DNA of 64,000 bases from Argopecten irradians (taxonomy: Eukaryota > Mollusca > Bivalvia > Pectinida > Pectinidae), in assembly GCF_041381155.1 (NCBI RefSeq), contig NC_091140.1:28746952-28810951 (forward strand), written 5' to 3'. Positions 34,877 through 47,119 of this stretch are shown here, piece after piece. Numbering within the stretch: the first letter of the stretch is position 1; every line of letters starts with the position of its first letter. The notes below the pieces were generated by a model. The model saw only the letters and a program-made list of their open reading frames with translations, made no database searches and was not told the DNA's origin. The translations under genes and the position numbers were made by a program.

Positions 34877-36480
34877 TGGTGAATCACGTGACTCAAAATG
34901 ATATGTTTCACGGAAAGATGGCGAAAATCCTGCCACTTCAGGCATATTTGCCGGGTAGGACAGCTACTCTTATCTTCCAAGCCTTACCATATGTGTTTTG
35001 GTATTCATTTAACTGGGTACTCTCGTGTACTAATTCATAGTAGTTTTGGAGAGCATTGCGCAGAAAGATCAAATTAAATATAAATGGTACATAAATGTGG
35101 TTCTGATAAGCTTCATGGATAAAATTGTTTTCCATAATATATCATGGATAAAATTGTTTTCCATAATATATTACATATATTTCTATTTCATTCATTACAC
35201 CCATATTTTATCTTTTTTTTTAAACACAAACTTTATTCCGACATAGGACCTTTATATAGCCGTACAAAACGTTGTTTGAGTTCTATGCGGTTACAAACGA
35301 ATGTATTTGTACCTTTCCTTTTGTATTACAAATATGTTTCAAATATATACATGTTTCAATATATGTCAAAAAGATATTTGTGGACACGTACCGTGCATTC
35401 CATTTGCGGATTCCTACCAGTTGTACTAAAGTGATACGGTACCGCCAAATGGAACGCGTTTGGATTTTTCTATGATGGCGGCACCCATATGACAGATACG
35501 CTTCGAATATAAAAGCCAAGTATTCCCGGTGTTAACGATAAAATGGATATAAAAGTGAAACATAAATAGTCACGGAATACATTGAAATAAATAATTCATG
35601 TAGTTTTATTAGGATTTAAATAATCTCTGTCTTGTTTTCAAAGGAAATAGATCACAAATGAAAAATCACGGGTCCGCCATCTTGGATCCAAGTGTATTTA
35701 CGCTTCTAAGCGAACTACTTGCACCGGTACAGAATTCTGCTGGTACGGCGCATTCCATTTGAGATACAACAGATTCACACGACGCGTTCGATACAACTGG
35801 TACGAATCTGCAAATGGAACGCACGGATAGTGTACAATTCTAGATTTAAATGAAAATGTATAGAACATGTAGAATCCGCCAATTGTACAAACAGAGAATT
35901 AGATGTTTTTTTCTTAATCTCTGTTGCTAAGTAAGTTCACTAGTGCACACTTAGAGCGGCGTTTTTAACATCAAGGGACGCAAAGCAGATCACACTCAAT
36001 CATAATATAGCACTCATTACTTTTTTATTAACTCTATTTGCATGTCATAGACATGAAATAGAAAAAAAAGAACAATGGTTTCTCTCCTTCCCAAACCTAT
36101 TACATCTTTAGTTCTGAGCATTACATACACGTAGACAAACGCGCACTTGACGTTCGTCTCAAACGTACACGTATACCCAAACGTAAGGCCAATTTCCTGT
36201 ACAATATAAGCATTACACCAGTGATAAAATTAGTGAAGAACAACAATATAACTGGTTTTGTAAATAGCAAGTTAAGGACGATCACCCCTAAACTTGAAAG
36301 AAAGTTAAAATATCGACCTTTTAAAAGATGTCTTTATTATAACACTTCCATACAAAATTATTTTGTAATTATAATTTTATGTCGATCTTCTTGTAAGATC
36401 GTAAGCTACTCGTGTTATTCTGAATCGGTAATTCAATAATTTAAATGCACACGCAAATCAATTATTATATATCATGTTCT
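34877..36480. other. Intergenic, no gene recognised
   Basis: A 29-bp direct duplication (GGATAAAATTGTTTTCCATAA) occurs at about 35117 and 35146. Near 35390-35455 and 35745-35825 two blocks share CGCATTCCATTTG and CAAATGGAACGC in inverted order with CCAGTTGTA between, like a small decayed inverted-repeat element. Small frames in this stretch show no motifs. Confidence 0.45.
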
Positions 36481-38389
36481 TTATACAGACTCAGTTCCTG
36501 TCTCTGAAAAAGAAACGGATGCTACATGTATGACAAATCGAAAACTAGAAAGATACAATGACGACGCCGATTATGTATAAGTCAAGAACAAAAAGTATGA
36601 CGAAAAACGTGTCAGAAAATCTTGGGTAACGTTTTATCCATGGGTTGTCCATGATGAAATCAACGATAACATGTACTGCAAGTACCGTACAAGTTTTTCA
36701 AATGTTGCAGATGTGAAATCAAACCTATATGTTGGCTGTGGATCGAACAGTCGACATCGCGAAGATTCTTTAAAACGCATGTGTTGTCGAAGATTCACAG
36801 GAGGTGTAGTGATGCATGGGAACGCAAGAATACAACCGCTGAAACGCCACGGCCGCTACTGAAATTAATTGAAGACATGACAAAACTAGAAATACGTCTG
36901 CTAGACATTAAGCGCTCGCTAACTACTTCCTAAAACCTTCCAGAACGATATGCATGTATAAGGCTCCTCCGGTGAGATATTTTGCACGTACAAAACTGTA
37001 ACAGCTAATTATACCCACAAGGCTATATGAAATCATCCTTGTCAACAGGTGTACGTACGTAGCACTATCGCTCATTATCCTTGGGAGAAGGTTTATGTCA
37101 TTGATGTATTGTCATCAATAATTTCCTTTAAATTACGTCATCAGAAATATAAATTTGAAATTACTTTGAACTTTGTTACTCGTGTTCTTTGTTACATAGA
37201 AGTTTATTTGTTATCTTATTGATATTGATACGATAGACCTGTTTGGCTGTTCAAAATAGTCGTCCGCTACAGCACTGTCCAGTCTCTGTGCACGTGGTGA
37301 CTTACCTGTGTCATGCTTGAATGCCTTACTGGGTACATCAGATTTAGAGCTCAGGCACCCTGACTGATATTGTTTAATGTTGTTTTTTACATTCTGTTTC
37401 TCTAACGCAAGGCTGGGTGATTTTATAAATATTTATTAGAACCGTAGCAAATGCGGTGCAGTTTGTACCTGCGCATAGCGGATGTACACAGACTCTACAT
37501 CCGACGAGGAAAACAATAGGGCGAGAGCACGCGTACGCTCGCCCTAAAAACTTGGTGATGCCTCGCAGGGTCGGATGAGAAAACTATTTAACACTGCTTT
37601 ATATGTTGCAAAACAGGACACATTCTCTATATTTGAACATTCATGCCAGCTGCAGCAAAAAAATGGTGTTGATCTCGGCACTTTGTATAAAAATGTTAGG
37701 AATATATCGAGACAATTGCAGATGTTGCAACAAAAATGACACAAGATCATTTAAATGATAGTAAGTTTCTGTGTGTTTTGTCTGATTGCTCAACTGATAG
37801 TGCTGTTATTGAACAAGGGACTCTTTGTAAGATATATTTCTGATGGAATTCCAACGACTGATCTTTTTGATATAGTACAACTTGATAATGCAGGTGCGAA
37901 TGGTGTGTTTGATGGTGTTGTGAAAGGCTTCGAACATGTAGAAATTGGTGAGAATGAATTAAAATCTAAATTGGGTGCAACTTTGATAGCGCATCCGTTA
38001 TGATGAGGAAAAAGAATGGCGTTGCAACAAAACTGAGCATCCTTTTGTCAAAATACACTGTAGCTCATAACCTTGAGCTTGGTTTCTTAGATGCTGTGAA
38101 AATAGTTATATCAAGATACAATATGTCCAATATATAAATTCCATCACTTTTCTCCTAAAAGGAGAAGGGAAATGAAAAAAGTAGCAGACATATTGGATGA
38201 AAGTCAAATTATGCAAACAGGTTTGAGGAAAACCAGATGGGTAGCTTCTCGTTTTTGAGCTGTGAAAGCTGTTATAAACAGCCTACCAACTATGATTACA
38301 CATTTCGAGAATGCTTCAAATGGGAAGGGCGAAGAAGCTGCAAAAGTCAAGCAGATTTTTAAACTTTGCACATTTTGTGTGTGATATGT

Positions 38390-39830
38390 TTGTTTGTTTG
38401 GTTAATTAACGTCCTATTAAGGTAGGTCCATACTTTTGAAAATCGCGCCAATTCATATGACGCTATACCGGAAGTTGCGGAGGTTGTTTTGAATTCCAGA
38501 ATGGTTTCCGATACGACACGACATTACACTTGAATATTTTTTCAATAGGTGAAAATTGTCTACATATAATATTGAATGTTTAAAATCATTAAATAAATCA
38601 AATAAAAGCAGTGAAGTGAAAATTATATGCTATCTCTGAGGTTTTTGCGGTCCCTGTCGTAAATGGGAATGGATTTTTAAACACCGGAAGTGCCGTTCGT
38701 CGCTATAAATCATAAGAGGGGACCCGACCCGACCGAAATTCCGGAATTCTAAAAAAATCGCATACGGATTTCCTTTAAACACACAATTTGGAGAAAATCA
38801 TAAAAACAAACAGACATAAACCAGATATAATATCACAAAAACGTATGAACTGATGTGGAATGTTTTTTGCGGCATGGTTTTCAAAAAATAATCAATTATA
38901 ACCCATCTTACCACTGGATGAAATGGGAGTAGGGTTGCGAGTTACAAACTTCAAGCTTACAAAATTGTGAAATTTTGATCGAGGACCTCGTGTTTTTATA
39001 TGATATTTGAAAAACATATTACCTTGGGCATATCATATACAAATATTGTGAAATTGACATGGGTTTTCATTTCCTTTTTGGCCTATTTATTGATTTTTTA
39101 CGGGCGAAAATATGGCAAAACATGATAACTACGTATAGAAACGGTCCTGGGAAATAACAAAAATTAATTAGCATTTGTAAAAATAAAATATTTTTGTATA
39201 TTGTTCTATCGTAAGAAATTTAGGACAAAAAATCAACAGGATCGAGACTACTACATTCACCCTAATATTACAGAAAACATAATTTTATGAATTTTTCTAT
39301 TTTCGGTCAGCAAATTTGCAGGGATGGTATATTTCAAGCTCAAATATCTCAAAAAGTAGCTCGAGAACACCCATTTGTCTTTATAGATTTGAAATCTACA
39401 TGAAAAATGCAAGAAAATAAGACCTGTTAGAAAAAAATGACATGGGTTTTCCCATAAGTATGGAGCTACCTTTTAACAGCTATGGTCATGTAAGGACGGC
39501 CTCCCATGTATGCAGTGTTTTGCGTGTTTGTTGTGCGAGGTGCGTGTTTTGGGAGACTGCGGTATATTCATGCTGTGTCTTCTTGTATAGTGGAACTGTT
39601 GCCCTTTTTATAGTGCTATATCACTGAAGCATGCCGCCGAAGACACCAAGCAACACACCCCATCCGGTCACATTATACTGACAACGGGCGAACCAGTCGT
39701 CCCACTCCCGTTATGCTGAGCGCTAAGCAGGAGAAGAAACTACCACTTTATAGACTTTGGTGTGTCTCGACCAGGGAACAAAGCCCAGAGCCTTCCTCAC
39801 AGAGGTGAGCGCTCACCTAAAGGCCAATAA
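38390..39830 (-). repeat. R1 repeat, antisense, inserted in the hAT remnant
   Basis: The 3' tail lies at 38390-38419 (GTTTGTTTGGTTAATTAACG) and the rest at 39473-39830 (AACAGCTATGGTCATGTAAG, GGACGGCCTCCCATGTATG, CTGAAGCATGCCGCCGAAG, ACAACGGGCGAACCAGTCG, and the tRNA-like GGTGAGCGCTCACC). The copy is split by the TIR element at 38420-39471. Confidence 0.8.
38420..39471. mobile_element. Non-autonomous TIR DNA transposon inside R1
   Basis: The ends are inverted: AGGTAGGTCCATACTT at the left and, as reverse complement, AGGTAGCTCCATACTT at the right. It splits an R1 tail at GTCCTATTA / TTAACAGC, suggesting a short TTA-type target duplication. The 1.05-kb body has no coding frame. Superfamily is not certain. 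Confidence 0.7.
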
Positions 39831-40423
39831 ATGTACTGTCAGAAATGTCCAATCTTAGCAAACTGTTTCAATCAGATCTTTTGACAGCCAATGATGTTAA
39901 AGTAAAAATTGAAATTGGAAAGGCTGAAGACTAGATATGGGGATTTCTTGACAAAATTTAAAGCCAATTTTGATGCCGAACAATCAATTCTCACATGCGG
40001 AAAGAGTGTGTTTCAATGTGAAGTCTCCAAATCTTCAATGAATTTTCCAAAGCACTTCAGAGAGTTCATTGACAAAACCATTGCTTTGATTCAAGAGATT
40101 GAAGTCTCTTGATAAAACACCTATTAAGAAGTTTGGTATATTTGACTATAGGCACTGGCCTACAAACCGAACAGAACTTGTTGATATAGGTGATGATGAA
40201 GTGTCAGGTTTGGTTGAAATTTTATTTGCAGTTTTGACAGAAAAAGAGAAAGAGTTAGCAAAGAAAGAATGGCTAGAACTGAAGGTTCGTGTGTCACCTG
40301 TCAGGTCTGCACTTCCAATTGAGTTGTACTCCTCTCTTATTCAGTCGAAACCAGAAAATGCATTTGATCTGAATTACACGTGGTATAAAAGTCAACCGAA
40401 CATGACCCTTAATGGGATGTTCT

Positions 40424-40480
40424 CAGATGCTCTATTGAACGGAGTGGTTATAAGGATCTGTATTTCAATCAGATTGCAAT
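40424..40480. repeat. Half of a fold-back MITE
   Basis: GTGGTTATAAGGATCTGTAT and TTCAATCAGATTGCA match one arm of the fold-back element at 63225-63340. Only one arm is found here, at the end of the hAT remnant. Confidence 0.5.
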
Positions 40481-40666
40481 CCAAAACAAAGAGACATATA
40501 GTAAAAAAAAAACAAAGGGCAGGACCAAGTTCATAATCTGATAACAACACTTCTTTGGAGGTGGCAAGTGGAACCACTCTTCAACTCTCACAGTTAGCTA
40601 CTAGGGCTAGTGATGATGATATGGGGGAGTAAATTAAAATGAAAATAAATGATAAAACAAACATTG

Positions 40667-41748
40667 TTAGGTCATCTGACTCGGAGCCATTTGGCTGAAA
40701 CTTGCATGAAATGATACTGACGTGGTCCCGACAAAGTGTTGTTATTTTTCGGAAAGATCTGAAATCCAAGATGGCCGCCACAGCCGCCATCTTGAAAACA
40801 CATTTTGAACTTCTCAAGTTCTACCGATGCGATTTGGATGAAACTTGCATGAAATGATCCTGACATGGTCCCGACAAAGTGTTGTTATTTTCCGGATCGA
40901 TCCGGCAACCAAGATGGCCGCCACAGCCGCCATTTTGAAAAACACATTTTGAACTTCTCAAGTTCTACCGGTGCGATAAGGCTAAAACTTGTATGAAATG
41001 ATCCTGACATGATCCGACAAAGTGTTGTTATTTTTCGGATCGATCCGACATCCAAGATGGCCGTCACAGCTGCCATTTTGAAAACACATTTTGAACTTCT
41101 TCTCAAGTTCTACCGGTGCGATTTGGCTGAAACTTTCATGAAATGATCCTGACATGGTCCCGACAAAGTGTTGATTTTTTTGGGTCGATCCGAAATCCAA
41201 CATGGCCGCCACAAATGCCATCTTGAAAACACATTTTGTTTTTCTCAAGTTCTACCGGTGCGATTTGGCTGAAACTTGCATGAAATGATCATGACTTGAT
41301 CCCGAAAAAGTGATCCCGAAAAAGTGTTGTTATTTTTCGGGTCGATCCGAAATCCAAGATGGCCCCCACCTTGAAAACACATTTTGAAAATCTCCTCAAG
41401 TTCTACCGGTGCGATTTGGCTGAAACTTGCATGAAATGATCCTGACATGGTCCCGACAAAGTGTTGATTTTTTTGGGTCGATCCGAAATCCAAGATGGCC
41501 GCCACAAATGCCATCTTGAAAACACATTTTGAACTTTTTCTCAAGTTCTACCGGTGCGATTTGGCTGAAACTTGCATGAAATGATCATGACTTGATCCCG
41601 AAAAAGTGTTGTTATTTTTCGGGTCGATCCGAAATCCAAGATGGCCGCCACCTTGAAAACACATTTTGAAAATCTCCTCAAGTTCTACCGGTACGATTTG
41701 GATGAAACTTGCATGAAATGATCCTGACATGGTCCCGACAAAGTGTTT
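40667..41748 (-). repeat. Satellite-like tandem array, about 145-bp units
   Basis: About seven units, each with CATGAAATGATCCTGACATG, CCCGACAAAGTGTTGTTAT, TTCGGATCGATCCGAAATCC, AAGATGGCCGCCACAGCC, CATTTTGAACTTCTCAAGT and TACCGGTGCGATTTGGCTG. Units vary by indels, and two adjacent units (around 41250-41730) share the same deletion, indicating higher-order duplication. The reading frames on the minus strand are unit shadows. Confidence 0.9.
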
Positions 41749-42900
41749 TTAACAATATTCAAAATAGCTATATATTACGATGCAATATCTATTTCATTTT
41801 TATTTGTTGTGGGAGTTACCTTCCCTAAACACTACCTACCGAAAATACCATGTATCTTGATAATAACACAGGTATGTATAAACAATGACATAAATACTGC
41901 TTACACTCTTTACTTATACATCGCATTCAAGAAACGTATTATTGCCTAACCCATCTGATCAAGTCTCAAGAGATCGATTTTGAAGACCCTAATCAGTGGT
42001 GGGTCCACCCAATATATTGGTTTCTCAGTCCACATGACCATGGGTAGTATTATTCAGCTGCTGACATTTTGTTTCAATATACAACTTAATATGACACTTG
42101 AAATGAAGTTTCAAATTTAGATGCTTAGTGTTTCTCGATTGCGATCTTCAAGTGTGCAACGACCGCCGAAGTGAAACGAAAGGAAGTAACTCTTAAGAAA
42201 TTTTCTCCATGTCTCGTGAATATATAAGGTTGTATTTCATAACATCTTCGACGTGTAATATGTATCCATTAATTTTTTTTCCAATTTGGTGTGGTTTTCC
42301 GTTAGTGTTGTTGCAATTTTAATGCACACAAATGACGGCAAAGTTTTTTTTCTTACCATGTGATGTTAGTCAATTATTCGAGTAATTGATCCAATCAGAT
42401 TGCTAGCATTGTTTTCAATTTCCATCACATAAGGCTTTGTCATAGTATAAGTGCAAATACGTTGAGACCTAAAACGTTTTTATATTATTCGTAAAAATAT
42501 TTCTGATTGTGATTTTAAAATATTGAATAAAAATAAAGCATATTGATGAGTGTACTGATGACTTTATTTTTGTTTCCATGGCTTATTTTTATCGCGAATG
42601 ACATCGAGGCTACTTATGAAGTCACAAGAAGCTTCACTGACGGGGGCAGCGAGAAATTTGATTTAGCAATAGCGATAACAATATACACTAACACGCGTCA
42701 TTCAATTTGTCTGCACTCCTGGGCTAATTATGGGACCATAAATCCCCCAAGAAGATAGTTTAATGCCTATATAATGTACAAGTCGAAAACTTACTTGTGT
42801 GGCTAAATTCATTGTCAACTCTCGTTCATTGATATTCAAGGAAATAAAAACGCTACCAATCATACCAATTTACGGTATCAAATCGAATTTAATTACAACT
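41749..42900. other. Intergenic, includes a relic of HSPA12-like intron 2
   Basis: Near 42165-42235 GCCGAAGTGAAACGAAAGG, AAGTAACTCT and TATATAAGG resemble 12194-12290 in intron 2 of the HSPA12-like gene (GCGGAGTGAAACTAAGGG, AAGTAACTCT). A 71-residue frame at 42543 begins with a hydrophobic stretch but has no recognised motif and is not called. Confidence 0.4.
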
Positions 42901-43262
42901 TATAAATTATAGTTTTAAGACTTTAAACATTCATTGTAGATAAAGAATAACTGATTATAACTGAATATGTACGCATGTATCATGAACAAAATCAGTTTTT
43001 TTCTTTCAATTTGATTGTTCTAATTTTGAGCTATATCCATTGTAACACTCCATGCATTGTAGTGTACATGAACTATTCCAATGGAGATAAGTTCCACCAT
43101 AAAAGTTTTCATTAAATTCGTTAAACCAAGATGGTGTTGTAACGTTTGTGAAGCTGGGGATTTCTAGGGTTGAATCCAGAATATCCCAAGGCATGGATAC
43201 TACATGCATCATTTGCCTTTTACGCCTTTTTTTATAATTACAAAAGCATTGTCCTTAAGGGA

Positions 43263-46200
43263 TCATTCCCTCACAATGCCTAACAGTCTCAACAACGCGA
43301 TCTGTTTCACTTGTTCAACTCCGTTCGTCACTTCCGCTGTGACGTCATTTTCTAACCGACTTTTTAATCCCTTCAAAATTGCATCCTTTTTGTTTTTGCG
43401 GGCACAGATGACAAAGGGAAAACCAAACTTTTCCCTGTATTTTGTATTTCTTTCTTGCATTGCTTCTTTTTCGTCTCGAGTTAAGTTGTCGATACCTGCA
43501 GCCTTCTGTTCGTTTTGGGACTCCGCAGTTAAGGCACCTGCAACCTTTCCGGCAAGATCTGGATGTAATCTAAGGACTCCTTGCTGCCCTGAAAGTAAAC
43601 ACACATGTTCAATACTCCAAATAATACAATCTCTCAATTCTACTGTAGTTTTTTTTTAGTTTTTTTAAAGTTGCCGTCAATATAGACATTTTTGTTTGGG
43701 GAATTTCCTTCACTTGTTACAGTCTCAAAATTGTTGAAGATGTGATAACTCATCGCTCGCTGTGCATCTAAATTCTTCACATGAAAATATTTCCATTTGA
43801 TTGGATAAAAGAGAAATAAGCGCATATTTCCATGTTACCAATCATTGCACCGTGATATCATAATTTGTATAAAAGTACTTATTATCATATTTACTTCAAA
43901 TTTATTATCTATCAAATTCAACCAAACTAACATTATCTATCACGTAACACATCTATTTCACATATAAATCTAAATGTTTTCAACCATGACTTACCGTCTT
44001 CCGGAAGATTGTCTAGGAAGTCACACACGAGTTTATGTATGTGATAAACATCCCTGAATGGACGGTGCTGCCACACAGCGGCTGCACACAGAGAACAATG
44101 CTCGACGACATTACCAAATATGGAGACAAAATCATCGCAATCCAGTTCGTTTACATCCACTATACCAATCAATGTCTCTCTAAAAGAAAATTGCATATAA
44201 TTAAGCAATAATTGCAAAATAAATCGCCTTTCTCTTTAAAACACAAATTGTGAAATTCGCATTGACCTTTAAAGCCAGGGGTGATTTTAAAGTCGACTTG
44301 ACCTTTAGGATAATGAACACCAACATGTAGACAACATGTACAACAACATGTAGACATGTTTATGTTTTGTTATACTATATTTAACGTCAAGGTCACTCAA
44401 GGTTGGTTGTTTACTTTATTTACGTCTTGGGTCATTTAAGGACGATCATACCTGTATGCAATAATGTGTTTGTGTGAATGTCGGTATATAGTGGGAGGCT
44501 GTGGTGTGTTCGTGTTGTGTTTCTATAAATAGTGAAAACACTTTAACTTTTATAGTGCTATTTTACCGAAGCTTTCCGCCAAAGACAGCAGACAGCAAGG
44601 CGACTTCCAAAGTGATGCGTGTGTGTGAATGTCTGTATACTTTTTGTTATGGAACTAAGATTGACCTAGGGTTGATTGGATTACACCTTTAAAATGTTAG
44701 TTTCCACGAAGGTCACATATATCTCTAGCGTATGGATTTATAATTAAGTGGATTCAATATTTTTCTTGAATGAAATATTATATTAATATATTAATACCAA
44801 ATTCGCTACTGCATAATGCTCTTTATCACGGCCATAAGGATCTCTGCTCCTGACTTTCTTTTCGTGCAGAGGTAACAACTCAATCAAAATAGAAATTTGG
44901 TGTTATTTCACAATATCGGGATTTTTTTCGGTTATTAGCAATGTTTGATTATTTTTACATGCTTAATTCCATTATTGAAAAAGGTCATCTCCTAACCAGA
45001 CGGTTTAATACAAAACATTGCCACCGAGAAGCGCCACTTACCTTGATCTTTTAAACAAATTAATAATTCGTCTTCGCCATTTTCTCATAATATGTAAATC
45101 GTCTCTAATGTCGACGGATATTGTTATGTGTAGATAAATTATCAATTTCTTGAAAGGATCAAGTTAAGTGGTGCTTCTCTGTGGTAATGGTTTGCATGTA
45201 GTCTGAATAGGAGATGACATGGCTAAGTATGGTGTGTCAGGGCCATAGTACGTATATATGCATTCAACCTTTCTGGACTCTTACCGATAACAACCAGTGT
45301 TATACCATATTATGTGTGAGCTCTAACTTAAAACACAGTTCCTGCTGTGTTCTTGAAAATTTTAACCATTTATTACTTATAAACCTGACATAGGTAAATT
45401 GCATACGTGCATTCATCCATGCCATTACATTTATCACGTGTCGACGTCTTTCTATTGTTATCATTACTTTCACTTTACATGTGTTCACCATTACAATGAA
45501 TATGCATTAAATGTTTCGGTTCTGTGATGATAACAAACTGTGACATTTCATATAAGGTATGGAAATAAGGACATTTGTATGCATGTACACGACGAAAGAT
45601 ATATATGTTTGTACTATGTATACGAGTAGTTAGCATAGTGCATATGGTGACTGATTTTGATGCACATGTCATTTTAAATTAAAACGACAACTGATGTCAT
45701 CCAAGACTACACCCATTTACACACAATTCCTCAAATAACATTCCAAATAAGGCCAGCATTTTGTTTTTATTACTGAAGCTGACCGTCCACTAAATATATT
45801 CTTGCGCCTACTCGCCCGAAGACGATCTGTATGCCAGGGTTGCCTTTAAATGCACTGATTTTTATATATATTTTGCACTTTAAATTCTAATAAATATATA
45901 TAATTTAAACTCAAGAAACATAATCACTCTTTTCACTGCACATGCTAATCCATTTCAATGATTGTATAATCAATTGATATAATTATATATATGTATGTAT
46001 AAACGATGGTTTATTTTTACCGTCAAAACAAACGAGAGACAGATAGACTAAATACTCAGTATAGACAGGTCTTATTCATACCTATATGGGTTATATATAA
46101 GGGAATTGATATGAAATATTATCTACAGTTTTACATGTGTTTAAACTCTCAATGTATAGACCTTTACTTAACTTGTCTGATATCAGCGGCTTTAAAATTC

Positions 46201-46575
46201 CACGGTGTCGCTTTAAAAACCTACCAACGGGGGTGGGAGGGGGGGGGGAGAAGAATCCCGGCTAAAATGGCAATGACTTGGTTTATATGCATATGATAGA
46301 ATATTATGTTAAAAAATTCATGTCTTTAAATATGCAATCATTAGAAGCGTATTTAACCTCTTGAAAATAAATGATAAATTATTACCTTTCGTATGTTATA
46401 TATAGTACTGTAATCTCGCATGGCCCCTTGTTAAGACTGGTTAGCGGTTAGCATGCTTATCAGTATGGATACAATAATGTTAAAGCTCAGAGAATCACAC
46501 CATGTAAGTAAAATTCATCTATATATCTAACACGTTTATATCGTATATATACTATACCATAACTTACGTAGGCAT
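43263..46575 (-). CDS. URAD: OHCU decarboxylase, copy C
   Basis: Minus-strand exons: 46575-46568 (ATGCCTAC|GTAAGT), 44179-43995 and 43588-43263 with the stop. Phases agree, giving 172 residues, one more than copy A; the C-termini differ (GIVRE here, GIMG in A). Family motifs are intact: DDFVSIFGNVVEHC, AAAVWQHRPF, LHPDL with the catalytic His, ESQNEQ with the partner Glu, and FGFPFVICAR. It differs from A at scattered positions (for example DLAGKVAGALTAES against DLVGKVAGALTVES), including many conservative ones, consistent with a kept function. It has only one exon-1 unit and so has a normal 5' structure. No peroxisomal SKL-type end. Role: last step of urate to S-allantoin. Confidence 0.9.
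44360..44610 (-). repeat. R1 repeat, antisense, in URAD C intron 1
   Basis: AAGGTTGGTTGTTTAC, GGACGATCATACCTGTATGC, AATGTGTTTGTGTGAATG and TTTTATAGTGCTATTTTAC correspond block by block to 17505-17770 in copy A, so this is the same ancestral insertion. Confidence 0.7.
44611..46560. other. URAD C intron 1, remainder
   Basis: No exon or gene. Stretches match intron 1 of copies A and B (CACCATTACAATGAATATGC; GATGATAACAAACTGTGAC; CTTGGTTTATATGCATATG). A run of G (46230-46245) and a small A/T-rich spacer are present. Confidence 0.55.
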
Positions 46576-46610
46576 TTGGTTCGTCTGTTGATACTCACAC
46601 AATAGTATCG
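46561..46610 (-). repeat. Single 50-bp-type exon-1 unit, copy C
   Basis: AACTTACGTAGGCATTTGGT, TCGTCTGTTGATACTCACAC is the unexpanded counterpart of the copy A minisatellite unit, followed by unique DNA. It holds the URAD C start codon and splice donor. Confidence 0.85.
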
Positions 46611-47059
46611 TAGTATCTTCCTGTTAGAGTGTAATGGCGGGTGACGACATACTAGTATGAAATACGTACCTTGACCTACATCTGATGTACATGTTTGTTT
46701 GTTCGACTTTTCGGCAACTAAGGTCATTTAGGGCTATGATGTACATCAGCCGCTGTTCTACTACATTGTTTGGCGTAGAATCATTAATATCTAGAGAGAA
46801 ACGTGAAACCACTTGAAATGCGCATAAAAAGCCCCATTATGTATACGAATAAACATTCGGATTTAATTGTATTAAGAAATTTAAATGTTTGTATCTAGTC
46901 AATTTAAATGTGATCAGTAACATGATTTGCATTTTTAAGTACAACCGAACTTCGAATGTTTGTACATATAAAGAACGTTTCCTCCGTTATCAGTATACGA
47001 AAACATTAAGGAATGCGATTGCGTGCTGCTGCAATAATGACACGTATAGTTATATTGTT

Positions 47060-47115
47060 TGAGTTATAATATTATCCTATTAACAGTCAGGGTCATCTAA
47101 GGACGGCCTCTGGCT
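47060..47115 (-). repeat. R1 repeat 3' fragment, antisense
   Basis: TATTATCCTATTAACAGTCA, GGGTCATCTAAGGACGGCC, then cut by the start of the fold-back element at about 47120. Confidence 0.6.
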
Positions 47116-47119
47116 AATA

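Larger units (their letters stand above)
36481..40536 (+). mobile_element. Decayed hAT-family transposase (KIAA1586/ZNF862-like), interrupted
   Basis: Three collinear coding remnants are seen. 36590-36860 has KRVRKSWVTFYPWVVHDEIN and MYCKYRTSF, as in the N-terminal zinc-finger region. 37555-38380 has LRKLFNTALYVAKQD, LSDCSTDSAV, DGIPTTDLFDIVQLDNA, TIAHNLELGFLDAVK-like (AHNLELGF at about 38050) and TRWVASRF, the RNase-H-like core with its conserved first Asp. 39845-40380 has LKTRYGDFLTKFKANFDAE and KKFGIFDYRHWP, the C-terminal part. The copy has several frame breaks and stops, and 38390-39830 is inserted foreign repeat. Family assignment is from memory of this transposase type in invertebrate genomes; a dead host-domesticated copy cannot be excluded but is unlikely. 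Confidence 0.7.
42940..47040 (-). repeat. Segmental duplication copy C (URAD unit, complete)
   Basis: Contains the URAD 3' flank (AGAATAACTGATTATAACTG), three exons, intron 1 with the old R1 insertion, the exon-1 unit and upstream region to about 47.04 kb. Order and spacing match copy A apart from A's 1.4-kb duplication and arrays. A small SINE-like piece (ACATGTTTGTTTGTTCGAC to GGTCATTTAGGGC) interrupts the upstream part near 46690-46735, absent in B. Confidence 0.8.

Noticed and set aside
34777-35040. 87-residue plus-strand frame
   Set aside because: It is out of frame with the HSPA12-like similarity and then runs into unrelated DNA.
40581-41730. Family of similar 60-99-residue minus-strand frames
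   Set aside because: They arise from the 145-bp satellite units and shift frame between units, so they are not protein repeats.
42543-42758. 71-residue frame with a signal-peptide-like start
   Set aside because: No family motif, no splice support and unusual composition; too weak to call.
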